This document shows, in pieces, positions 45,789 through 58,135 of a stretch of DNA of 64,000 nucleotides. The stretch is taken from positions 489,516,453-489,580,452 of the forward strand of contig CM060923.1 of NCBI GenBank assembly GCA_030737875.1, in the 5' to 3' direction. The notes beneath the pieces are model-generated. The model was given only the letters and a program-made list of their open reading frames with translations, was not told the DNA's origin and did not search any database. Numbering within the stretch: position 1 is the stretch's first letter; each line of letters begins with the position of its first letter. The translations under genes were made by a program, and so were the position numbers. The stretch is from Allium sativum. Its lineage: Eukaryota > Streptophyta > Magnoliopsida > Asparagales > Amaryllidaceae.

Positions 45789-48700
45789 TGTAATAACCCG
45801 GAAAATGTGAACCAATTTAAATTTTTTAAAATTTGTTATTACCAAAGAATTTGAATAATTGAAATAGCATATTTCAATAAAATAATGAATTGGGGCTAGT
45901 ATGGCAGTTTGAAATTTTGAATACAAAATTTGTCTGGTTGTACCGAGTGGAAAAATATAACGGATTTTAGCGAAACTGAAAATATTTAAATCTGTTTATG
46001 ACTACCTTTCTAACGAATCTGAAAAATCGAAGTTTCATAACGGGAATCAAAAGTATTGGCCAAATGAATTTTCAGAAAGGTCGCTATATAGCATATATAG
46101 CCCTTGAAAATAGATATTTTGCATATGACCTCGGAATTCGACGAAACCACTTTTGTTGGGTCCGGGATGTAAAATTATTGCTAGGTTTCAAATTTCATAA
46201 TTTTTGAAGCCAGTATGTGAGCGGGGCAAAAGAAATTGTGATTGGTCAATTTCTGTTAAAATGGGTCGACCTAAAAATGGACATTTTGCATATGAGCTCA
46301 GAATTCGACGAAACTGGTTTTATTGGGACTGTATCGTCAAAACAAGTTAGATTTATTTTTCTGGAATTTTTCAATTCAGTTTGTGGCTCTGGCAAATTGA
46401 AAGGTACGTTCAGATTGAATATAAAATGTTTTATACTTTAATTTGAAAAATAACTGACTATAACAGTCGAATTGGCCAACGAAACATATCCTGTTGTGTC
46501 CGGGATGGGGGTATTTAGCTAGGGGCGACAGTCGTTGGGTTAGAAAAGGAGTTCAGTTGTAAAAACACTATTTAAAAAGTTAATTAAAACCTTGGCCAAT
46601 CATATTTTTTCTATTCATTATTTAAAATAAAAAAATCTCCGGAAACCCTTTTCCTCTTTCTGCTTCGACGGCGCACGTTACTCCATCCTTTCCGACCACT
46701 TTCCCCTCGCGCCGACGATCTATAGGCTGCTACACCACCTGATCTCGAAAGCTCTCCTCGCCCTCTCTTAATCAATACCCACCTCGACTTCTATCGTTTA
46801 CTGTTCGACGAGATCCAAGGGCTCAAAGTCACCGCGCATCGCACCAGAATCCGCCCTCGTCGTTGCATCGATCTGAGTGAAACCACCGGGCGCAGGCGCG
46901 CCCCTCCGCGCTCTCCATCGTAGCGCAACCTGACCTTGTCCCCGTGCCACGAATCAAACGTTATCAGCAACCCTAGTTTTGAACTCCGCTTGAAGGTATA
47001 CAGTTTGTATACTCTGAACTGTTTTTACACTATAAAGCATTGCAAAACTTTGAAAAATCATATCTTTTTAGTGTGTTAACGAAATTCGATGAAACAGGAA
47101 ACATCGTGACCACGAGGAGGCTCTCTATCATCTAGCAGAAGCCGCGGATTTTTATAATCTTCCTACGATTTTTAGCACTACAAAATCAATGTGAGGAATC
47201 TAAACTAAACTTCGTGAATGGAATCGTGTTGTATAAATTATATAAGCGAAGTGTAAATTATATACGCATTGTATACTTCATGTACATGTGTTGTATAAGT
47301 TATATTAGCGATGTATAAATTATACAAGCGTTGAATGAAACATATATGCTTTGAATTGTGATGAAATGCAAGTGAATTATAGAAATAATATATATATATA
47401 TATATATATATACTCCCCTCGTCCACAGACCATGGATGATATTTATTGCTTGTGACTGACGTGATATTATATGGTATGACGAATGGTTGGAAATAATTGT
47501 TTGTGGTTGATATTGTGGTAAAATACCTTTGTGGTTGAAAAATACCTTTGTGGTTGAAAAATACCTTTATGGTTGAAAAATATCCTCTTGTGGTCGAAAC
47601 AAATTAGAATAGGATTGTGGAATTGAAAATAAAACATGCCGCCTGTGTGCGAACTAGATGCATGATCCCCATTGTCAAAAAACCGCGAGGTTTTAAGGTA
47701 GAGCGAGGAGCCGTACTAGGGACGGTTCCGGTTTTAACTACCCTGCCGTTATGCTACCGAAATTTTCTGAAATATTCATGTGTTAGAATAATTTTCATTC
47801 GTTGAAATAAATTACATATGTTGAAACTAATATTCATGTGTTGAGTTGAAATTCATTCGTTGAATCGAAATTCATGTGTTGAATATTATTTGAATTTAAA
47901 CAAATAGTTTTAGCGATAAAAACCACATTTTTATATATATACAAACTATAGAAAATATTCATGTGTTGAGTTGAAATTCATTCGTTGAATTGAAATTCAT
48001 GTGTTGAACATTATTTGAATTTAAACAAATAGCCTTAGCGATAAAAAAAATCACATTTTTATATATATACAAACTATAGAAAATATTCATGTGTTGAGTT
48101 GAAATTCATTCGTTGAATCGAAATTCATGTGTTGAATATTATTTGAATTTAAACAAATAGCCTTAGTGATAAAAAATCACATTTTTATATATATACAAAC
48201 TATAGAGAATATTCATGTGTTGAGTTGAAATTCATTCGTTGAATCGAAATTCCTGTGTTGAATATTATTTGAATTTAAACAAATAGCCTTAGCGATAAAA
48301 ACCACATTTTTATATATATACAAACTATAGAAAATATTCATGTGTTGAGTTGAAATTCATTCGTTGAATCGAAATTCATGTGTTGAATATTATTTGAATT
48401 TAAACAAATAGCCTTAGCGATAAAAACCACATTTTTATATATATACAAACTATAGAGAATATTCATGTGTTGAATTGAAATTCATTAGTTGAATTGAAAT
48501 TCATGTGTTGAATGTTATTGTATTTTAAAATAAAATGAATAGACAATAAAAACTACATCTTTATTGTGAATATGAAGTGTTAAAAACATTAACGTGTTGA
48601 ATAAATATTTTTGATGATAAAAATGTTTCTTTTATCATGTATACCCTTTGATAAAAATACACACGTGTTGAAATAAATAATAGTTTGCTAGAAATGTTAT

Positions 48701-51700
48701 TATTAGCTTTTTTTCTGCATATATATACATGTGTTGAACAGGGAAAATGGATTAGCTGTAGAGTAAAGAAATAATTTACGTGCCCGACAAATAGGTAAAC
48801 CTTGATGAGTTGGCTGCGCAATTTTATTTTTATATCAACTCCTGTGAATGCCATTGGATGCGGAGTGCTGGTTATTCTTTGTGAAATAATAAACATCGCC
48901 ATAGGATAGTAACAATTAATTTTGAACTACACTACATGGCAAAATTCTTGACGATAGGCATACTTCATCATATTCCACATAAGCAATTGGAGCTTGTGTG
49001 ACGAGGTGGAAGATTTACCATACGAGCGAGAGGCTTGTATGGCGATGATTTTATACTATAGGTTGAACTGATGACTGATATGGACTATATAAAATATAAC
49101 GATAAATTTTCAGATTAATAAAAACCCCACACGGGTCTGGAGTTGACAATAATCACGTCTCTCTAGTTATTAGATACAGCACATGGACTATTTATTTCCA
49201 CACGGAGCGGGGTGACGAGAATTTATTCTCTGGAGTTATTATCTATACACTCTCCCCCGTAAACACCAGAATATATCACTATAAATATGTGGATGCTTTA
49301 TAGGATTTATTGGGTACCTAACACGGCCTAATAAATTTCCAAACCCCTTCCCGTACAAAGGAGGTTATGGCGAAATTTTTCGAAATATTAAGGCGTTAGT
49401 GAAATATTTGAAGTGAAAACGAAGTTGAAATTAATGAATGAACTATATTTGAAATTATAGAATGAACTATATTTATATATATAAACATAAATATAATTAA
49501 AAGGAATCGAAGCCGTGCAGTTCGTGTTTCGGAATTGTAATTTGAAACGATTAGTACGAGAAATCCGACCATCGGATTTTCCCGAAACCGCAACCGCTGG
49601 GTTCGCCTTGGAAATATCTTTCCAACGGCACCAAACTTGTAAAAATCCAACGATTGGATTTTCTCGAATGTTTAATTCAAAACTGAGGAAAAACAATGCT
49701 AGAATAGTTTCTATTTATATATAAATATAAATATAATTAAATTAAATCGAATAACGACGCTGCCGTTCGAATTTTGAAACCGTAACTTCAAACGACTAGT
49801 GTGGCAGATCCGATCGTCGGATTTTCACGAAACTGGAACCGTTGGGTTCGCTTTGGGAATATCTTCCTACTGATATAGACTTTGTAGAAATCCAACGATT
49901 AGATTTTCCGATATGTGTAAAACAAATTAGGGGAAAAACAGCGCCAGTGCCACGGCACGACCTGAAACGTCGTTTAATTAAATATGGCCATTTTTAAATA
50001 AATAAAAATGGCGAAAAATCGTTATAAAATATTATAAGCAACATAGATTGGGAATAAACAGATTTGGCTTGATCTGTTTGATATTTGATGGTTGTATGTG
50101 TTTGACACGAAAATAACACTAAAGAACTGAAATATGGATGTCGAATAATATAACCATGGAAAGAATTGATTTAAATTCTAATTATGTGAATTATTTGAAA
50201 AGGCCGAGCTAACCCTCATTTCAAATAATTGATCGAGCAATTCGAATTTGAAAATACAAAGACGATTCAAGACCGACGATCTTCGTATCGGTTGGATGGG
50301 CGCTGCTGAGGTTTCTGACCGGAGTAGCTACCGTGAAGGAACGGAAGTAGTAGCTGTCTGAACGTATGTGTTGATTGAACGGATATACGAGGAATTTGAC
50401 GCCTCTGGTTTCGTTCAAACCCATAACGGACTTGTAAATGGATTGTGTGTCTGACATTGGATTTTTTTCTATACTGTTTGATCTCTGTTAAATATATATC
50501 TGTTTGGCGGCGGAGAATTTAATCTTTTGCTTAACGCCCTTCTCTGAGACGTACGAGCTCAGAGGTTATATATCGATAGAAATCAGTCGTATGGAGTGGA
50601 CTGCCTATGTGGCATGCAAAGATGCTGTGATCAAGGCTTCTATTGCAAAGTAAAGTCTTGTGTTGGATGATCAAAGCATGGCCTACATAGCCTGGCTTTG
50701 TGTATAGCGTGGATTCGCGAGCCTCACACCTCGGTATGAGTTAAAAACGGGATAAGGACTGCAGAGAGAGCACGACGTTTCTTTCTAGCTATGGTAGTGT
50801 CATTGACCTACCAGCCTTGACATTTATATCTATTTTTCACCTATGTGGTTGTTGGAATGCGAGGCGCCTCGATTATAGGTCTGTAAGGACCGGGAAACGT
50901 GTGTTCAGGAATTGCCAATCCTCAAACGTAAGAGAGGACCGGCCCTGAAGATCCAGGGGTTACACAGAGTGTGTAGTCCTGAGGCATTTGCTAGAATATC
51001 TCGAAGCGGAGAGGAGCTTGCCCCTTGCCTCGACTCATGACGGAAATCCAATTTCCAATACGAGATAACGGATTCGATTGTAACTTATATATGGCGACAT
51101 AGTGGCATGGGACGCTCATGTCGCCTATGATTGATATTTATGATGCTATTCATTTTTGAAACATATATGCACTAGTAATAATATCAAATGATTTTGCTTT
51201 ACACGTATCAAGCATATTTGGCCATTATAAGGTAAAACTCTATCCTCCGGCTTGCGTTGCATTGTATGATGGGACTTGAGTCTTATAATGGCTTCATTCT
51301 TTTTAAAAACATTGTGTTGTTTTAAAGAATTTACTTTGTGTTAAATGCACTAGCAATCACTGGAGTAAACCCGTTCTGCGAAAGTGGCGTGGTCCTATGA
51401 TTTGCTTATAACTGTTGTTTTAAACTATTAAATAGATTTCTCATACCAGCCCCTATGACTGACTCGTTGTTTGTTTCACTTTGCAAATGCGGGTGCCCTT
51501 ATTTTCACACGGGCAGCCTGGTTCACATGTGACAGGTTGTTTTTGGCTCTGCACTGTTGCATAGAGTGCATTTTGGCTCATGGCAAGGCTGACTTCACAG
51601 AGATGACTTTGACATTTTCCGCCATTATTGTACTTATATTATGATTCCGCCACCGGCGATGCAGACTGCTTTACTTTCAGTACTTATTATCTTATGTATG

Positions 51701-51984
51701 TGTACCGCCTTCGGCGAAGTAGACTGATACCCTTATTATGTCTCACTGCATGTATATATTCCGCCTCTGGCGATGGTGACTGATCACTTCCCTTTTATTT
51801 ACTAAGTTATATCCTACGTTGTGCTATTCTGATGTTGTTACATGTTGTGATTCCGTTGTCATATCCATGTAAAATTATTATATTTATTGTTTTTGCTATT
51901 ATCTGTTCTCTGCTATGATGATTGATGTGTTATATTCCAATGATTATCCTTAATACCGTCAGCACGGATTTTGGGACCGTCACA
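45789..51984 (+). repeat. 3' LTR of element B, 6196 bp
   Basis: Uninterrupted LTR, starting TGTAATAACCCGGAAAATG and ending CCGTCACA. It serves as reference for the split 5' copy and lacks S2 at the matching site near 47055, which proves S2 is a later insertion. It has a (TA)n tract at 47390-47412. Frames recurring here (47617-47805, 48561-48902, 49388-49724, 50221-50457) mirror those in the 5' LTR and are not genes. Confidence 0.93.
47832..48545. repeat. six ~125-bp tandem repeats in the B 3' LTR
   Basis: Same unit and same copy number as 37034-37740 in the 5' LTR. Confidence 0.93.
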
Positions 51985-51989
51985 ACAGT

Positions 51990-53828
51990 TGTAATTTTGA
52001 TCAACGAACGAATCGAAATCCCAAACTTGCACCCAAAGGTTTTAAACTACATCGGAATAGACTCAAAGGATATCGAGTCGATAATTCACGTTTTAGAGGC
52101 GCGAATCATCTTAACAAGAGTATCGAATAAATTCGATATACTAAACGGAGCGCATGGCTTTACGATGATCTCCAGTGAATTCGAAGGCCAGCGACATGCA
52201 CAGAAGAGCCTAGGAGGAGTTTAGAAACCAACGTGATCATGCGCGGAGGCGCATAACCAAAATAGGGCCGAACCTGAACAAAACAGCCTTGGCTCAGGCT
52301 GACCGGTCGACCGGTTAGAATAGGCGGTCAACCGGTTTTGCCTAGAGACAGAACAGGTCGACCGCCACATTTCTGGCTGGTCGACCAGTTTAGGCCTGGG
52401 CCGTTGCCCAGGCCAAAACAAAGGGGAATTAGTCCCCCGTGAGTTTCCGGCACCGATCGTCGAGGCTCGTGACTTCTTCGGGACATCAAAGAGGCCTCTT
52501 CGATCCACCATATCAACTCGCAAAGCTCGAATGCATTGGTTTGGATAATAGATTCTAAAACGAATAAAATTCCAAACCAAAACGAATAAATGCGATATAA
52601 GCCGATTGTGAAGTCTTAGAACTTGCCGGGTGCGACAATGGTACTTCACAACACCACTTAATCGATTCAAATCATGTGTATTGATCATGTGAATAACATA
52701 TGTCATAATCTCTATTTCAAATTAATAATCAAAAGCATATCAAAGCGATTCAAGCGACTTGTGAAGACTTAGAACTTGTCGGGTGCGATAATGATACTTC
52801 ACAACATCACCAAATCAACTCTTAGCATATGCATTGGGTCGTATGAATAACATATGTCATAATTTATACTTCAAATGGAATTCAAACTAATAAATCGGAA
52901 AGTGTAAACTCTCCTAACCAATTCAACAAGCAAATGCAACATGAAATGGTCCTAAATTACACTTGTACAAGCCAATGGCTTGTGGCATAGATGTGAGTTC
53001 AAAAAGAACTCACCTTTGGCTCTTAATGACAAGAACAAGCTCCAACAAGGAAAAACAAGCACAAATCCAAGCAAAGAAGTTTTCTTTCTTCAATCACTCC
53101 TCTCAAATCACCATGTAAACACAAATGAAGACACATTAGTGTTAGAACATCATAAAAATCCGAAATGGAGAGGAGAGAAAGGTAGAGATCGAGTAGAGAG
53201 AGCTTACCCATGTCTTGAAATCAAATTTGCTTTTGAATTGAGCTCTAGATTGGAAGCCCTAGCTTAGGGAATTTCTATTTCCCATTCTCTTCTCCATTTC
53301 TATTTCTTTTGATGAAGAGATGAATGAATGAAGAGGAGAAGGCTATAGGAGGGTTATATGATGAGCTAGGTTAGCTCAACCAAGCCCCAACCCAAAGTGC
53401 CAAAATTTCGAATCTTAGAACATATCGAAGCCTACACTTTCCGATCATGTAAACGATGTTCTGAACTCGATGGAAGTGGTTTCGAGTCCAAAATCACTCG
53501 TATGTTTTCGAATCTTAGAACATATCGAAGCCTACACTTTCCGATCATGTAAACGATGTTCTGAACTCGATGGAAGTGGTTTCGAGTCCAAAATCACTTG
53601 TATGTGAAAAGTGATATTTTGGTCATCCATCAAATGAAAATGACCAAATTCGCCCAACTCAAAAGGTATCGATGCTTATAGTCAAAAACGTCGTAAACGA
53701 TGATCCAGACTCAATGGAAGTGGTCCCAAGTCCTAATTTTTTCGTTTGTGAAAAACGACATTTTAAGTGACACATCGGATACGATAATATATTTAAATCT
53801 ATTATCATGGAATGAGCGGGTTGTTACA
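51990..53828 (-). repeat. 3' LTR of element C, inner part
   Basis: Resumes after element B and its TSD; aligns with 58800-60550. Contains a cluster of GGTCGACC-type palindromes (about 52296-52400) and a 100-bp tandem duplication. Ends TTGTTACA at 53828. The 161-residue minus-strand frame at 52221-52706 is shorter and altered in the other LTR and is not a known protein. Confidence 0.9.
53407..53606. repeat. 100-bp tandem duplication in the left LTR of C
   Basis: Units 53407-53506 and 53507-53606 are nearly identical (AATCTTAGAACATATCGAAG ... GGAAGTGGTTTCGAGTCC). The other LTR has a single unit (60218-60315), so the duplication arose after insertion or was lost from the other copy. Confidence 0.9.
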
Positions 53829-53845
53829 GACTTCCCCCTTAAAAG
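53829..53845 (-). other. polypurine tract of element C (minus strand)
   Basis: On the minus strand TTTTAAGGGGGAAGTC abuts the start of the 3' LTR. It confirms the minus orientation. Confidence 0.75.
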
Positions 53846-56800
53846 AATTGTGTCCCTGCAATTCCTTAAGAATGAAGTAGTAAGTAACAACCAAAAACAA
53901 TACCACGGAGTGGTACCACAAGGACCGACACGAAATGGAAATATCACATCAATGGCTAGGTGAGATCCCAACTTCGTGTCATAAGATCATAAAAACTACA
54001 GTTAAATCTCGAACTTCATTGCCCATGAAGGTAGTCATCCCAAACAGGTAAAGTAATTCTAGAAAAATTCATAAATGCTATGAATTCGTATTGATTTGCC
54101 TCTCTTATTACAATTCTTAAAGGAATGAAAATTTGTATAATACATACGAATCTTGCAAATCAAATCCGGAATTTTTAAGAAGCAACAGGACTGTGTCCTA
54201 CAGATGCGGAATATCAATAGTAGATATTTTTCTTAGGATATGAAATGGGAATTTACAATGGTTGTCTAATCCATTCCCAAATCTCAATCATGACTATGTA
54301 GTGAACACTGATCTACAGCACTTTAGTCTTGCGACAAGGTGGCTAACGCCCACAAAAGAACAACTCAGAGATTCCAACGAAGTTAGCTAAAAAGAGAGCA
54401 ATTCTCGAAGGAATAATCAATTTTAATACCAACGATTCATGGTTAGTAATGTAACGCCAACAAACTATTCGGGGAGATCGATTTCTAACCAGGTACTGAA
54501 TCTCATTTAGTAACCATAAAGACGAATCAAGGAATTATACGAAATTCCCAATATTAAAAAACTCTGGTATCAATTTTAGAAAACCGGAAACATCGAGAAG
54601 GTGACGGATAAGTAGTGCACAACTTACCACTCCGGAACAACATGATTTAAGATAATTTTCCGCCAAAAATCTCAAATCGCAGAAACATCAACAATTAATC
54701 AAATAAGCAATAGACAATTTATCTACAAGATGAGATTAAACCAAAGAGGTTATAATCCCCAAAAAATTTGATTCACAAGGGTTAACAAACATGCGGAGAC
54801 AATTGTCAATCCAAATGATTCAAACTAACGAGGAATGAATACCAAAAGAGCTCATCCTTTCGATATTCATTTCTAAGGACAACGCAAGGCTAAATCCATA
54901 AGTGAATTGACTATAGCACTTCCAGATGATCGACTAGATCAGAGATTCGAAGAAAGGAATTATTGAGTTTGCCGTGGATCGCAAAATCTCAAATTTCTCT
55001 CCCCACGGGATTCCCATTCTCTCGAGTGATCGTTCACTAGAGAAAATAAAGAGACCCATGGAATCACAAGAACAAAAAATTCTCTTTAGTAAATCGAGAC
55101 AAGGATTAAGAATTAGGCGAGATTCTCAATCACTAAGAATTCTAGAAAATCAAATATCTGAAATCCAGAAACGAGAGACAAAGAAATAACTTTTTCGGTT
55201 GTTCCTGGAGTTATTTAATTTACTCAAAGAAAAGATTTAAGAAATTTCTAATTAAAAACTTTGAACCACTCAAATTCTTGGAATTGCTTCAAGGAAATCT
55301 AGAAATAAATTATCTAGAAAGATAACAAACGATTACGAAAAATCGCAAAAAATCCAAAATATTATTATTTTGATTAACTTATAACAGTTAATTTAATTTC
55401 AGGGATCATTTCAAATGTCGGATTGTCGCATAATGGTGTTTAATAATTCCGAACTACAGCATGGCGTCCCACATCTCGTTTGAGATCCTTATCGCACCCG
55501 ATGGACAAGTTAACACAAGAAAGTCTCCACAATTTCTAATGTTCACGCAGATCTCATGAAAATATAAAAATTCAATAAATCGTTCGGGATGGCATAAAGG
55601 AAACAAAATTCCTTTATCAACTTACGAATAAAACACAATTGATATCTTTTGATAACGAAGAACACGGTTGACGTATATCAAAAGAACATAAATAAAATAA
55701 TCCCTAAATAAGGTAAATGACATTAAGGAATTAATGACACGTACCTTGACTCAAGAAGAGGGATCACAAGAAGCGGGATGCTTTCCCTCATTCTTGATCT
55801 TGAGTTTCGAACACAATGAAGTAATACAAATGTATCGTTGCGCATTTGTTGAGTTAATTAAGCACAAATGCTTGGTGACTCATATCGGCACAACGGGGTA
55901 ACACATGAGTTGTTTTAGCCTGAAGGCTTGGTGATCTAATCACCGAACTATAACCATGTAGCTGACAACAAGGGAGTAGATTTAGTCACAAAGACATGGT
56001 ATCGAGATACCGACCGACAAGAAATCAATAGATCATGTTAGGTATGTAACGACGTACGAAACAATATTAACTACAAATCAAGAAATATCAGGATCAAAGG
56101 TGCTTACCACGTGCGTAACGATGCACGGGCAAGATATCCAATGATCAATCAACTACAAGGATCATAAATGATCAACAAGATAAGTGTGATACACAATAGG
56201 ATAGTTTTCAATTGCACAAGTCCAGTAATTATCCGTCAAAGAAAACACAAGGGTCCATAGTCCTCATGTTTACTAAGGCGTATAATTCAATTTCTCGTAC
56301 GATTGAAGTAGTCATGACAATGTCAAGTTACGATCACCAAAGAAATCGACAACTTGACATTTACGTTCTAATAACGTAATTTATACAAAAACATACATTG
56401 ATTGGCAACTCGAGTCAAAGAATGAAACAGAAGCACCACTAGAGAACATGGGCCCTAGATGGACTATAGAAATCAACCTGAAGGAGAACGAGTCGATAAC
56501 TATTCTAAAAGACTAAAGATAGGCGACTTGAGACATAATCACCCCTCTCGTAGGAGGTACACTGGGTGAACCGGAACTTGCACGGTTACGACCAACTATT
56601 TCGCTTCTTTAAGGAAAAAGAAGGAGGAACAAGTTAGTCTCAGCTTGAATTCAAACGACGCGAATTCAATCAAAATGGAATCGTATAGGAAGATAAGCTA
56701 TGACAGGTCTTAAGACTCTAACTAAAACCCTAAAGCACGATTCCCAAGAGAGGCTTAAGACAATACCATCATCATACTATCTTACACTATTCCGGAAATT
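53846..56800 (-). other. non-coding interior of element C
   Basis: About 3 kb read on both strands. I find no gag, protease, RT, RNase H or integrase motif and no long frame; the 71- and 72-residue frames at 54974-55189 and 56700-56918 match nothing. AT-rich with scattered short repeats. The lack of coding with complete LTRs, primer site and polypurine tract fits the LARD class. Confidence 0.75.
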
Positions 56801-56813
56801 GGCTCTGATACCA
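56801..56813 (-). other. primer-binding site of element C (minus strand)
   Basis: On the minus strand TGGTATCAGAGCC follows the LTR end by two bases; it is the standard initiator-tRNA-Met site. Confidence 0.88.
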
Positions 56814-57526
56814 ACTGTAACGCCCCGCCTCTATACCCATTATCGTCCAATTCATTTCAGAGAAATGTCGCAGACCATAACGGAGAATGAGGTTTGTAAA
56901 GGGCGACCGATTGTATGATTACTCCATGTGAGGAATGCACATCGAATTCTGATACCGATTAAAATTTCGACATGACCATTCGACACATAGGGCAACTACA
57001 CAAAGGCTATATGCAATTCGGAAAGCAGTATAAAATAGACAACAACTATAATATAAATATGGTATATCTCAAAGCCAAACACAGAATAATCATATCACAA
57101 AGGCGGAGTAGATATGAATAAAACGAGAATGTGTACAATAAGTTAGTAGTCAACAAAGATCCACTAATACATGTACCAAGATCTACATAAAAGAATATGT
57201 ACACTACGATAGATAATCTCAAAGGTACAAAAGTACATAAAGCTGCAGAGATAGAGTAGCAAGCTGAAAGCGGAAGATCAATCCTGCGATGAGACCCAAA
57301 GGAGCACCTAAAACAGCTTGGCCTGATCCGAGTATTATTTATAAGAAAATAAACAATAAACGGATCAGTCTAGCTGTACTCATCAAATAAACTGAGATAA
57401 TAAGAGATATAACGCAGGATGACATGATTCTACTAATAACATCTAATCATAACTAAATATGAAACATGGCATGTCAACACAACTATCTCTAAATAATCTC
57501 CTAGCTAATGTAGAATGCGACATTCC

Positions 57527-57703
57527 AATAATCTTAAATTATCAAGTAATCATAAATCATCAAGGTAATCATAAATCATTAATTAATCATAAATCATCAA
57601 GGTAATCATAAATCATCAAGTAATCATAAATCATCAAGGTAATCATAAATCATCAAGTAATCATAAATCATCAAGTAATCATAAATCATCAAGACATCAT
57701 AAA
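57527..57703. repeat. short tandem array in the right LTR of C
   Basis: AATCATAAATCATCAAG(GT) units, about nine; counterpart of 27857-28107. Confidence 0.9.
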
Positions 57704-58135
57704 GGGGCAGGACTGTTCATAGATGAGATGTTATCTCTAGGTAGCGAACCCATTTGTTGGAGCCGAAGCTCCCCACCGTCCCGGGTCGTGACCCCGGAGA
57801 GAGAAAACACATAAATCGTGAAATCTCTAGAAAACATCATAAGGGGGGAAGGTCTGTTCATAGATGAGATGCGATCTCTAGGTAGCGAACCCATTTGTTG
57901 GAGCCGAAGCTCCCCACGGTGCCGGGAGCCGAAGCTCCCCACCGTCCCGGGTCGTGACCCCGGAGAGAGTAAACACATAAATCATGAAATCTCTAGAAAA
58001 CATCATAAGGGGGGCAGGTCTATTCATAGATGAGATGCGATCTCTAGGTAGCGAACCCATTTGTTGGAGCCGAAGCTCCCCACGGTGCCGGGAGCCGAAG
58101 CTCCCCACCGTCCCAGGTCGTGACCCTGGAGAGGA
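57704..58135. repeat. ~146-bp tandem repeat, three copies, in the right LTR of C
   Basis: Copies start near 57704, 57842 and 58010; the left LTR has two. Each contains GGAGCCGAAGCTCC and CCGGGTCGTGACC blocks. Frames at 57697-58141 on either strand are repeat artefacts. Confidence 0.9.

Larger units (their letters stand above)
29028..51984 (+). mobile_element. element B: chromovirus (Ty3/gypsy, chromodomain-carrying) with 6.2-kb LTRs
   Basis: 5' LTR 29028-41188 (about 6.2 kb after removing solo LTR S2), interior 41189-45788, 3' LTR 45789-51984 (6196 bp). TSD ACAGT. The interior has an initiator-Met-type primer site, gag with a CCHC knuckle, protease, RT, RNase H, integrase and a C-terminal chromodomain, in the order of Ty3/gypsy chromoviruses, probably the Tekay/Del lineage. 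LTRs differ by roughly a dozen positions in the first ~350 aligned bases. The coding frame is broken in several places. LTRs longer than the 4.6-kb interior are unusual. Confidence 0.93.

Noticed and set aside
52221..52706. 161-residue minus-strand frame in the C LTR
   Set aside because: The counterpart in the other LTR (59029-59319) is truncated to 96 residues and altered; no recognisable domain.
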